Below, piece after piece: positions 1-6,627 of a stretch of DNA of 6,974 bases. A program made the position numbers and the translations under genes. Within the stretch, counting starts at the first letter, position 1. The number at the start of each line of letters is the position of its first letter. This DNA is from Verrucomicrobiota bacterium. GTDB lineage: Bacteria > Verrucomicrobiota > Verrucomicrobiia > Limisphaerales > UBA9464. The notes under the pieces are model-generated. The model made no database searches and was not told the origin of the DNA. It was given only the letters and a program-made list of their open reading frames with translations. Location of the stretch: contig JAFLEG010000234.1 of assembly GCA_017302195.1 (NCBI GenBank), positions 1 to 6,974 on the forward strand. The letters run 5' to 3'.

Positions 1-1
1 G

Positions 2-325
2 GCCGTGCTGTTCAGCCGCGGCGGGCGCCGTTACGGCGAGGTGGAGTTCAAGCTCGACCCCAAGACCCCGGAGTACGTGCGCATGAAGAACCGCCTGCTC
101 AGCGGCGTGTTCGGGGAGTTTTCGCCATCCGCGGGCGACCTGGTGCTTAGCAAGACCGGGGAACTGCTGGGCGTGATGGTGAACTCCGACTATTGCGCCG
201 TGCTCAAGGCGCTGCAGCCCGCGCCGGGCGGGGTCCTGGAAGCCGATTTGACGCGGGACGCCATGGGCAAACGCCTGGAGGCCTTCCGCGCCCAGCTCAA
301 CCTGCTTCCGCTGGGGCTGCAGTAG
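2..325 (+). CDS. C-terminal fragment of hypothetical protein, possibly trypsin-like
   Basis: The reading frame is open from the left edge and ends at TAG 323-325, so this is the last ~107 residues of a longer protein; the GTG at 5 is probably an internal codon. I do not recognise the protein with certainty. A stretch reading PSAGDLVLSKTGELLGVMVN resembles the region around the active-site serine of chymotrypsin-fold peptidases (family pattern GDSGGPLV...G.LVGV). If that alignment holds, the serine codon at 128-130 would be the nucleophile position, but the GDSGG core is degenerate (S-A-G-D instead of S-G-G-P), so activity is doubtful. No His or Asp partner can be judged because the N-terminal part lies outside the window. 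The tail looks helical and has no membrane segment. The next gene starts 57 bp downstream with no obvious terminator between, so co-transcription is possible. Confidence 0.75.
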   Translation, partial: AVLFSRGGRRYGEVEFKLDPKTPEYVRMKNRLLSGVFGEFSPSAGDLVLSKTGELLGVMVNSDYCAVLKALQPAPGGVLEADLTRDAMGKRLEAFRAQLNLLPLGLQ

Positions 326-370
326 CGGGCGACGACGGCATTGCCAGTACGCGAGCCGGGGCTGTTCACT

Positions 371-385
371 GGGAGGACGGTGATG
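371..385 (+). promoter_or_regulatory. Ribosome binding site deciding the start of the PVC-type dehydrogenase gene
   Basis: GGGAGG at 371-376 lies 6 nt before ATG 383, good Shine-Dalgarno spacing. A GTG sits immediately before this ATG (380-382) but would leave only 3 nt. The farther upstream in-frame TTG at 341 has no comparable motif. The protein read from ATG 383 begins with a normal export signal, which supports this choice. Confidence 0.7.
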
Positions 386-3300
386 ACAAAGCGGGGGCGG
401 CAGGTCAGGACATGGGGGTGGAAGTGCCGCAACGGAATTCGCGGGCTGCTGGTCGCGGCGCTGGTGACCGTGATCGAGGTCCCGGAAGTGTTTCCGGCGG
501 AACCTGAGCCGGGCGCTTGGCGCGAGCAGGCGGTGGGATCCGGAGCGCCGGCGTTGCCGCCAGGACCGGTCTGGATGCGGGCCTGGATGCAGGTGCCGGA
601 TGCCCTGGCCGGGGACTCGGGCCCCGACCTGTGGCGTGACTCCATGACGCTGACGCTCGGATCGCTTCCGGGACCGGTGGAGGTGTTTCTCAACGGGCGG
701 CGGATGGTGAATGTCCGGGACCTCCCGGACGGAGAACTCCGGCGGTTCAAGGTGCCCAAGGGGATTCTGGTGAAGGGCGCGTTCAATGCCTGGGTGGTGC
801 GTCTGGACGGCGCCGCCGCCACGCGAGGGTTGGTGGTTCCGCCGGTGTTCGCGGGATATTTCGACGAGATCCGCATGGACCGTCCGTGGCAGATCACGGC
901 CACCGAACCGGCGGCGGATGAACGGCGCGAGGTCGTCGGGACACCGCCGTCGGCTACCGTGTATGGAGCCGCGGATTTCCGCCCCTCCACCACCGTGATG
1001 TCGGCCAGTCCGGAGCCCGAACGGGGGCGCCAGGTCTCGCCGGCCGAGGCGTTGGCATTGCTGCAGCCGGCATCGGATCTGCGGGTGGAGGACCTGCTCC
1101 ATGAACCGCTGGTGGCCCAGCCCACGCACCTGAGTTTTGACGCACGCGGACGCCTCTGGGTGGCGCAGTACCGCCAGTATCCGTTTCCCGCCGGCGTCCG
1201 AATGATCAGCCGGGACAAGTATTACCGCTCCAAATACGACCGCCTGCCGGCTCCGCCCTCCGATCCGGCCTTCGTTCCCGGAGCCGATGTGATCAGCCTC
1301 CACGAGGACCGCGACGGCGACGGGACCTACGAGATTCACCGGCAGGTGCTCACCGGACTCAACCTCGCCAATGCCGTGCTGCATGGCCACGGGGGAATCT
1401 GGGTGATGCAGTCGCCCTACCTGCTGTTTTATCCCGACGCCAATCGTGATGACGCGCCGGATGGCCCGCCGGAGATCCGTCTCCAGGGCTTTGGCCTGGA
1501 GGACACCCACAGCGTCGCCAACGGCCTGGCGTGGGGCCCGGACGGATGGCTCTACGGGGCGCAGGGCAGCACCACCACCAGTCGGGTGACGCGTCCGGAC
1601 CGCGATCCACCCTCCGCGCCGGGCGTTCATGTCGAGGGCTGCATGGTCTGGCGGTATCATCCGGAGCGCCGGCTCTACGAGATCTTCGCCGACGGCAGCG
1701 GCAACACCTTTGGCGTGGCCTTCGACGGGGAGGGGCGGCTGTTCACCGGACACAATGGCGGCGACACCCGCGGGTGGCATCACGTGCAGGAGGGGCAGTA
1801 TCTCAAGCAGGGCAAGGATCCGGCGAAGTTCGGTCCGGCGCCCAATCCGTTTGCCTACGGGGAAATGCCCATGATGCGGAGCACGCATCCGGTGCCGCGC
1901 TTCACCCATGTGACGCTGTGGGCGGATGGCATCGCGATGCCGGAGCGCTGGCGGGGGCGCTTCCTCGGCGCGGATCCGCTCCACCATCAGATCATTGCCG
2001 CAGACCGGCGGGCGACCGGGGCCACCTTCGAGACCACCGACTCCGGGATTCCGCTGCAGACCGGGGACCTCACCTTCCGTCCGGTGTACCTCGCCAACGC
2101 CCCCGACGGCAGTGTGCTGATCGCGGATTTCCGGGAGGAGTACATCGCCCACGGGCAGAACTACCAGAGCCAGATTGATCCCTCGACCGGCCGCATCTAC
2201 CGGCTGCGGGGACGCCACCAGACGCCGGAGCGGCAGACGGATCTCGAATCCCTCACCACGGCGGAACTGATCCCGTTGCTGGGGCATGCCCAGAGCTGGC
2301 AGCGCCAGACCGCGGTCCGGCTCCTGGCGGAGCGTCGTGACGCCGCCGTGGTGCCGCAGGTGCGCGCCGCATTTGACGATATGCGGCTGCATCCGGCCCT
2401 GGAGGCGCTCTGGGTGCTCCATCAACTTGGGGCGCTCAATGCCTCTTCGGTGCAGCGTGGATTGCGGCATCCCGAACCGATGGTCCGCGCTTGGACCATT
2501 CGGCTGGTCGGCGATGAACGATCCTGGCCGGCGGAAATGGACAACCTGCTGCTGTCGGTCGCGGCCACGGATGCCGATGCCACGGTGCGCAGCCAGGTGT
2601 TGTCCACGGCCCGCCGTTTGCCGGCATCCCAGGCGCTGCCCCTGGTGGCCGCGGTTGCCCGGCGCACGGAGGACCTGGACGATCCCTTCATTCCGCTGCA
2701 GGCCTGGTTTGCATTGGAGCCCCTGTGCGGCAGTCATCGGGAAGCCGTGCTGGACGTGTTCCGGGACCCGGCATTCTGGACAGCGCCCCTCGTCCGGCGG
2801 GATCTGGCCGGCAAGGTCATGCGCCGCTGGGCGGATTCGGGCACCCGGCAGGAGCTGACGGCCTGTGCCGCGCTGTTGCGACAGGCGCCCGGGGAGAAGG
2901 ATCGCAATGCGTTGCTGCGGGGCTTCGAGGAGGCATTTCGCGGACGTCCGCTGCCAGTCCTGCCCGACGCGCTGGCGACGGCACTGGCCGCTTCCGGGGA
3001 GCGCAGCCGGATCCTGCGAATCCGCCAGGGGGATGCGGTGGCTGTCGGGGAGGCCCTGTCCGATCTGGGCGGTGATGCCATTGAACCGGCGCGCCGCCTG
3101 GAGGCGATCCGAAGCCTGGGCGAGATCCGCCATGTTCCGGCCCTTCCGGAGTTTGTGCGCCTCGCCACGCATCCCGGGCCCGCGGCACCGCGCCTGGCGG
3201 CCTTGGCGGCGCTGCAGCCGTTTGAGGACCCATCGGTGGGGACAGCGCTCGTCGCCGCATGGCCAGGACTGCCGGCCGAAGTCCGCGTGGCCGCGGTGAA

Positions 3301-3943
3301 CCTCCTGGCCAGTCGCGCCGCCTGGAGCCGGGAGATGCTCGACTCCGTCGCCGCCGGCACGATCCCTCCGGAGATGATCTCCGAGGACCTGAAGGACCGG
3401 ATGCGGCGATTCCAGGACGCGGCCGTGGATCGCCGGCTGGCGGTGCTGGGCGGATCCGGAGCTTCGGTGGTCGGAGACGCAGCCTCTTCGATCGCCTCTT
3501 TGCGGGCGACTCTGGCCGCGGCGCCGGGCGATCCGTACCGCGGGGAACCGCTCTTTGCCGAACGTTGCGGGACCTGCCACACCCTGTTCTTCAAGGGCGG
3601 CCGGATCGGACCCGATCTCACCGCCTATCAGCGGGACGACCTGGGAACGCTCCTGCCGGCCATTCTCACGCCCAGCGTGGACATTCGGGAGGGTTTTGAG
3701 AACGTCCTGGTGGAGACCCGCGACGGGCGGGTGTTGAGCGGGTTCCTGGCCGATCAGGACGCGCATCTGGTCGTGCTGCGGGGCGTGGACGGCGCCGACC
3801 TCGCGTTGCCGCGGGCAGAAGTTCTTTCCGTGGAGCCCGCCGGCCGCAGCCTGATGCCGGAGGGCCTGCTGGACGACTGGACTCCCTCCCAGCTCCAGGA
3901 CTTCTTCGCCTACCTGCGGCAGTCCCAGCCCATCACGAAGTAG
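383..3943 (+). CDS. PVC-type membrane-bound dehydrogenase / HEAT-repeat / cytochrome c protein
   Basis: An 1186-residue exported protein read from ATG 383. Residues 1-40 look like a signal peptide: a basic start, then the hydrophobic run GLLVAALVTVIEV, with likely cleavage after VFPA. Residues ~55-175 form a beta-rich region with VEVFLNGRRM, resembling the sugar-binding-like jelly-roll modules of carbohydrate enzymes. Residues ~230-610 match the PVC-type dehydrogenase beta-propeller (related to glucose/sorbosone dehydrogenases), with LSFDARGRLWVAQYRQYP, NGLAWGPDGWLYGAQGS and GHNGGDTRGWHHVQ. Acidic loops D309-x-D311-x-D313-G and D352-x-N354-x-D356 may bind calcium. Residues ~620-1030 are helical HEAT-type repeats. 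The C-terminal cytochrome domain has haem motif CGTCH at 1062-1066 and a likely distal ligand Met1158 in SLMPEGL. By family inference it oxidises a sugar- or alcohol-like substrate in the periplasm and passes electrons to its own haem. The true substrate is unknown for this family. Confidence 0.93.
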   Translation: MTKRGRQVRTWGWKCRNGIRGLLVAALVTVIEVPEVFPAEPEPGAWREQAVGSGAPALPPGPVWMRAWMQVPDALAGDSGPDLWRDSMTLTLGSLPGPVEVFLNGRRMVNVRDLPDGELRRFKVPKGILVKGAFNAWVVRLDGAAATRGLVVPPVFAGYFDEIRMDRPWQITATEPAADERREVVGTPPSATVYGAADFRPSTTVMSASPEPERGRQVSPAEALALLQPASDLRVEDLLHEPLVAQPTHLSFDARGRLWVAQYRQYPFPAGVRMISRDKYYRSKYDRLPAPPSDPAFVPGADVISLHEDRDGDGTYEIHRQVLTGLNLANAVLHGHGGIWVMQSPYLLFYPDANRDDAPDGPPEIRLQGFGLEDTHSVANGLAWGPDGWLYGAQGSTTTSRVTRPDRDPPSAPGVHVEGCMVWRYHPERRLYEIFADGSGNTFGVAFDGEGRLFTGHNGGDTRGWHHVQEGQYLKQGKDPAKFGPAPNPFAYGEMPMMRSTHPVPRFTHVTLWADGIAMPERWRGRFLGADPLHHQIIAADRRATGATFETTDSGIPLQTGDLTFRPVYLANAPDGSVLIADFREEYIAHGQNYQSQIDPSTGRIYRLRGRHQTPERQTDLESLTTAELIPLLGHAQSWQRQTAVRLLAERRDAAVVPQVRAAFDDMRLHPALEALWVLHQLGALNASSVQRGLRHPEPMVRAWTIRLVGDERSWPAEMDNLLLSVAATDADATVRSQVLSTARRLPASQALPLVAAVARRTEDLDDPFIPLQAWFALEPLCGSHREAVLDVFRDPAFWTAPLVRRDLAGKVMRRWADSGTRQELTACAALLRQAPGEKDRNALLRGFEEAFRGRPLPVLPDALATALAASGERSRILRIRQGDAVAVGEALSDLGGDAIEPARRLEAIRSLGEIRHVPALPEFVRLATHPGPAAPRLAALAALQPFEDPSVGTALVAAWPGLPAEVRVAAVNLLASRAAWSREMLDSVAAGTIPPEMISEDLKDRMRRFQDAAVDRRLAVLGGSGASVVGDAASSIASLRATLAAAPGDPYRGEPLFAERCGTCHTLFFKGGRIGPDLTAYQRDDLGTLLPAILTPSVDIREGFENVLVETRDGRVLSGFLADQDAHLVVLRGVDGADLALPRAEVLSVEPAGRSLMPEGLLDDWTPSQLQDFFAYLRQSQPITK

Positions 3944-3984
3944 GAAAACGCCAGCGGGTTCCGGTGTGGATTCCGGATTGCCCC

Positions 3985-4000
3985 AGGCGGGTCCCCGCCT
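3985..4000 (+). repeat. Small perfect inverted repeat before the M42 peptidase gene
   Basis: AGGCGGG and CCCGCCT flank TC, which could fold as a 6-bp GC stem with a GTCC loop. It lies in the 70-bp gap after the dehydrogenase gene and ends 13 nt before ATG 4014. No T-run follows, so it is not a standard intrinsic terminator. It could be a weak terminator, an mRNA structure near the peptidase start, or chance in GC-rich DNA. Confidence 0.35.
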
Positions 4001-4013
4001 AACGTCCACCGCC

Positions 4014-5084
4014 ATGCGTCCGGAATCCCTCCAGTTTCTCGAAACCCTGGTCAACACGCCCAGCCCCACCGGGCACGAAACCCGCGGCCAGCGGGTCTGG
4101 ATGGACTACGTGCGGCCGTTCGCCGAGGAGGTTTCCAGCGACGCCTATGGCAACTGCGTGGCCACGGCCAACCGCGGCGGCTCCCCGCGCATCATGCTCG
4201 CGGCCCACGCCGACGAGATCGCGATGACCGTCAACTACATCACCGACGACGGCTTCATCCATGTGCGCCGCGCCGGCGGCATCAATCCCGCCATCACCCG
4301 CGCGCAGCGGGCCACGGTGCATGCGCGGGGCGGTCCGGTGCCCGGGGTTTTCGGATCGGTGGCGCCGCACCTGACCCGGGCCGAGGACAAGAAGGAGGAG
4401 CCGAAGATCCACGACCTGTTTCTCGACATCGGCGTGTCCAGCCGGGACGAGGCGCTTCAGTTGCTCCGCATCGGGGATCCGGTGACGCTGTCGGACCGGT
4501 TCGAGCCCCTGCGCGGCGATCTGGCGGTGGCCCGGGCCTTTGACAACCGGATCGGCACCTGGGCCGTGGCCGAGACACTGCGTCGCCTCGCGCCGGAGCG
4601 CGGGAAGTTCGCGGCGGAGGTGTGCGCGGTGTCCAACATCCAGGAGGAGGTGGGATTGCTGGGCGCCCGTCAGATCGCCTACGCGCTGAAGCCCGACATC
4701 GCGCTGGTGGTGGATGTGACCCATGCCACGGATTTTCCCACCGTGGACAAGCGCCAGCACGGGGATGTGAAGTTGGGCGGGGGCCCGACGGTCACCCACG
4801 GCGGTTGCAACCATCCGGAGGTGGTGGCCCGTCTGGAGACCTGCGCGGCGTCGCGGGGCATCGCCCTGCAGCATGAGGCCATGAGCTCGACCAGCGGCAC
4901 CGACACCGATGTCATCTTCTGGACCCGCGGGGGCATTCCCAGCGCCCTAGTCAGCCTGCCCAACCGCTACATGCACTCGCCGGTCGAGGTCGTGTCGCTG
5001 AAGGATCTCGACCAGATCCCCGACCTGCTCGCCGCCTTTGTGCTCAGCGTCGCGGCCGGCGAGGCCTTCCGGGTGGCTATTTGA
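4014..5084 (+). CDS. M42 family metallo-aminopeptidase
   Basis: A 356-residue protein of the M42 family (FrvX / glutamyl- and deblocking-aminopeptidase type), normally a cytoplasmic, two-metal, self-compartmentalising enzyme that removes N-terminal residues from peptides. The expected residues are all visible in order: His65 and Asp67 in AAHADEIAM, bridging Asp177 in RAFDNRIG, catalytic base Glu211 and metal ligand Glu212 in NIQEEVGLLGA, Asp234 in VVDVTHATD, and His321 in RYMHSPVEVV. Length fits the family (about 330-370 residues) and there is no signal peptide. ATG 4014 is chosen because the family-like N-terminus (ESLQFLETLVNTPSPTGHE) starts there; a GTG at 3966 in frame would add 16 non-conserved residues. 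No clear Shine-Dalgarno precedes ATG 4014. Specificity cannot be read from sequence; some members were once mislabelled endoglucanase. The gene ends inside the end of the convergent minus-strand gene. Confidence 0.93.
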   Translation: MRPESLQFLETLVNTPSPTGHETRGQRVWMDYVRPFAEEVSSDAYGNCVATANRGGSPRIMLAAHADEIAMTVNYITDDGFIHVRRAGGINPAITRAQRATVHARGGPVPGVFGSVAPHLTRAEDKKEEPKIHDLFLDIGVSSRDEALQLLRIGDPVTLSDRFEPLRGDLAVARAFDNRIGTWAVAETLRRLAPERGKFAAEVCAVSNIQEEVGLLGARQIAYALKPDIALVVDVTHATDFPTVDKRQHGDVKLGGGPTVTHGGCNHPEVVARLETCAASRGIALQHEAMSSTSGTDTDVIFWTRGGIPSALVSLPNRYMHSPVEVVSLKDLDQIPDLLAAFVLSVAAGEAFRVAI

Positions 5085-5754
5085 GTCCGGGCACCATCCC
5101 GCCCTTGAAGGCGATTTCGAGCGCCAGGGGGAGGAGTTGCACCCAGTTGGTGACGTTCTCCACGGTGCGGTTGGTGATGCCCAGGAGGATGGTGCGGTCC
5201 CGTCGCGGATCCCGCTGGTCCGAGTAAGAGATCCGCCCGAGGCTGAGGGTCAGGCGGTCAATGCCTTCAAAGGTCATTCCCTGAAGCCAGTTGGTGAGGG
5301 CGCCCGGATCGGCTCCGGTCTCTCCGCCGCCGTCCGCCCCCCGTTTCGCGGCGGCGGTGGCGGCCAGTTCCGTCACGTTGGTGCGACCACGGGCGTCCAC
5401 TTCCAGGTTCAGTTCGGCCAGATGCAGCCGGACTTCGCGGAAGCGCACCGCGTTGGAGGCCGCAGACTCCGGGTGATAGGCCATGTACAGTTCCGGAATG
5501 GAGAGCAGGGGCCGCGCCGAGAATTGCGGCGGATTGCTCAGCACCAGGCCAGAAAGGCTGAAGGAGGCGTCGCGAAAGCCGAGGCGCACCGCGTCGAGCC
5601 GGACTCCGGCGCCGGTCTGGCGGTGCAGGGTGGACACCAGGACGCCGCGCGCGAGGCGGTCCACATTGGCCACCCCGATCAGCACCAGTCCGAGGATCCC
5701 GCCGACGACGGCGAGCAGGATCAGGAGCAGTCGGCGGCGAAGGACCCGGCTCAC
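5077..5754 (-). CDS. Short membrane-anchored AsmA-like protein
   Basis: A 225-residue protein beginning at GTG 5754-5752, which overlaps the TGA of the preceding gene as GTGA. A GAGGA about 10 nt upstream of the GTG supports this start; an in-frame start at 5805 would run 17 codons into the upstream gene. Residues 1-8 are basic and 9-29 form one membrane helix (LLLILLAVVGGILGLVLIG), so the rest is probably periplasmic. The remainder matches the N-terminal AsmA-type pattern: TGAGVRLDAVRLGF, LSGLVLSNPPQFS, then RFREVRLHLAELNLEVDARGRTNVTEL. AsmA-superfamily proteins are tied to outer-membrane lipid transport and assembly and are usually well over 500 residues. This one keeps only one N-terminal module plus a short tail (residues ~160-225), so a bridging role is unlikely. 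The stop lies inside the peptidase gene end. Confidence 0.75.
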   Translation of the reverse strand: MSRVLRRRLLLILLAVVGGILGLVLIGVANVDRLARGVLVSTLHRQTGAGVRLDAVRLGFRDASFSLSGLVLSNPPQFSARPLLSIPELYMAYHPESAASNAVRFREVRLHLAELNLEVDARGRTNVTELAATAAAKRGADGGGETGADPGALTNWLQGMTFEGIDRLTLSLGRISYSDQRDPRRDRTILLGITNRTVENVTNWVQLLPLALEIAFKGGMVPGLK

Positions 5755-6362
5755 AGGGTGATGTCCTCGGGACGCACCTCCAGGCATTCGTCCTGATCTT
5801 CCCACACCACGGCGGGAAAGGTTTCCAGCAGGCCGGGCACCAGATCATGGGCGGCTTCGGCCAGCAGTTCCTCCGCCTTCTGGGCGGCATTCTCGAAGGC
5901 GGATTCGTAGTCGCGGGACTTGCGGCGCTGCCTGTCATCCCAGTGCGCCACGTCGTGCACAGGCCCGTAGGTGTCGGCCCAGGTGCGGAATCGCGTCTGC
6001 ACCGCGGCGGGCAGTTGATCAAAGGGGATCGCGGTTTCGTTGCAGTGCTGGCAGATGAGCCCGGACGAGACCACATCCCGGGTGAACAGGGGCAGGAGGG
6101 GGGCGCGGCAGCAGGCAGCCTCGACGTAACCCGCGGGCATGTTGACCAGGCGCTTGAGCCAGATCTGACGGTCGTGGGCGAGCTGGGATCCGAGCCGGTA
6201 GGCCCCCACCAGCGGATGCGACAGTCGCCAGGCGCGCCCGTGCAACTGACCGAGGGTCTGCGAGCACCAGCGGGCCAGGGTCAGGTCGTCGAAATCACGG
6301 AAGTTGCGGGCGTACTCCTGCCAGAGCTTGTCGAGCGCGGACTCTTCCTTCGTATCGGCCAC
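5751..6362 (-). CDS. Hypothetical protein with paired cysteines, first gene of a two-gene operon
   Basis: A 203-residue soluble protein without signal peptide or membrane segment; I do not recognise the family. It starts at GTG 6362-6360 with no strong Shine-Dalgarno. The first ~80 residues are charged and aromatic, probably helical (KLWQEYARNFRDFDDLTL). Cys84-Cys85 in EAACCRAP and Cys104-x2-Cys107 in LICQHCNE, about 20 residues apart, could form a small zinc-ribbon-like knuckle; Cys33 and Cys193 are isolated. A charged helix follows (~145-172), and the C-terminus is acidic (VVWEDQDECLEVRPED). The stop overlaps the GTG of the downstream AsmA-like gene, so translation of the two is likely coupled. 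The zinc idea is inference from cysteine spacing. It is a credible gene because of the operon overlap and normal-looking protein composition. Confidence 0.7.
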   Translation of the reverse strand: MADTKEESALDKLWQEYARNFRDFDDLTLARWCSQTLGQLHGRAWRLSHPLVGAYRLGSQLAHDRQIWLKRLVNMPAGYVEAACCRAPLLPLFTRDVVSSGLICQHCNETAIPFDQLPAAVQTRFRTWADTYGPVHDVAHWDDRQRRKSRDYESAFENAAQKAEELLAEAAHDLVPGLLETFPAVVWEDQDECLEVRPEDITL

Positions 6363-6387
6363 GGCTGGTTCTTAGCCGAGGTCGGCT
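6360..6387 (-). promoter_or_regulatory. Three-part inverted repeat at the start of the minus-strand operon
   Basis: Read on the minus strand, AGCCGA (6387-6382), CC, TCGGCT (6379-6374), seven bases, then AGCCG (6366-6362), whose last G is the first base of the GTG start codon. The middle TCGGCT can pair with either flank, giving two mutually exclusive small hairpins; one would cover the start codon. This might tune translation or act as an operator. The stems are only 5-6 bp, so chance is possible. Confidence 0.35.
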
Positions 6388-6624
6388 GGGAAAGCGAGGC
6401 AGAGCGGAGGTCCTGCGGTTCCTGCCGCTTTTCGAGGCATCCCATCGCCATGGGTATCCCCGATAACCAGCGCGCCGCCGTCCGGGAGGTGCCTCACACC
6501 ACGGGTGCGAAGGACGCTAAGGAAACCATCAACAACCCGGGGATGCACTGGTCGCCGGGAATTCCGGAGGTTTGGGCTTTTCCCTTGGCGGCACCGCTCG
6601 TCATGCTGACAGGAAGAATCGCCC
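6363..6624. other. Divergent intergenic region with small inverted repeats
   Basis: These 262 bp separate the minus-strand operon from the MFS gene and must hold promoters for at least one of them. I could not identify a convincing -35/-10 pair. Besides the repeat next to 6362, there is an interrupted stem AAAGC-GA-GGCAG (6391-6402) with CTGCCGCTTT (6422-6431), and a small CCCAT-CGCC-ATGGG hairpin (6441-6454). An 84-codon minus-strand open frame (6372-6626) crosses it but looks non-coding. Confidence 0.5.
6391..6432 (+). repeat. Interrupted stem-loop followed by TTTT
   Basis: AAAGC, a two-base bulge and GGCAG (6391-6402) can pair with CTGCC-GCTTT (6422-6431), with a 19-nt loop. An alternative is the shorter GCGG-TTCCTG-CCGC followed by TTTT at 6429-6432, which looks terminator-like on the plus strand. 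No plus-strand gene ends nearby, so a role in the MFS leader (attenuation) or chance is more likely than normal termination. Confidence 0.3.
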
Positions 6625-6627
6625 ATG
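6611..6627 (+). promoter_or_regulatory. Ribosome binding site of the MFS gene
   Basis: AGGAAGA at 6611-6617 lies 7 nt before ATG 6625, a good Shine-Dalgarno arrangement that fixes the start of the truncated transporter gene. Confidence 0.65.

Noticed and set aside
190..1218. Long minus-strand open frame of 342 codons
   Set aside because: It lies antisense to the well-supported dehydrogenase gene and its protein is rich in Arg, Ser, Pro and Gly with no recognisable motif, as expected of shadow frames in GC-rich DNA.
2734..3621. Minus-strand open frame of 295 codons
   Set aside because: Antisense to the HEAT and cytochrome regions of the large gene; composition is dominated by Arg, Ser and Ala with no domain-like pattern.
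3959..3976. Repeated TTCCGG hexamer with 12-bp spacing before the peptidase gene
   Set aside because: Two copies of a short GC-rich word are easily chance here; no third copy or symmetrical arrangement.
3999..4874. Minus-strand open frame of 291 codons
   Set aside because: Antisense to the M42 peptidase, whose catalytic residues are all intact on the plus strand; no motif in the reverse protein.
5038..5796. Plus-strand open frame of 252 codons opposite the AsmA-like gene
   Set aside because: The minus-strand protein has a membrane helix, AsmA-like motifs and a GTGA overlap with its neighbour; the plus-strand product is His/Gly/Arg-rich without hydrophobic core.
6558..6565. GGAATTCC palindrome upstream of the MFS gene
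   Set aside because: Only 8 bp, with no extension or second copy, so an operator claim is not supported.
6372..6626. 84-codon minus-strand open frame in the intergenic region
   Set aside because: It starts over the start codon of the MFS gene, has no recognisable motif, and has biased composition; more likely chance.
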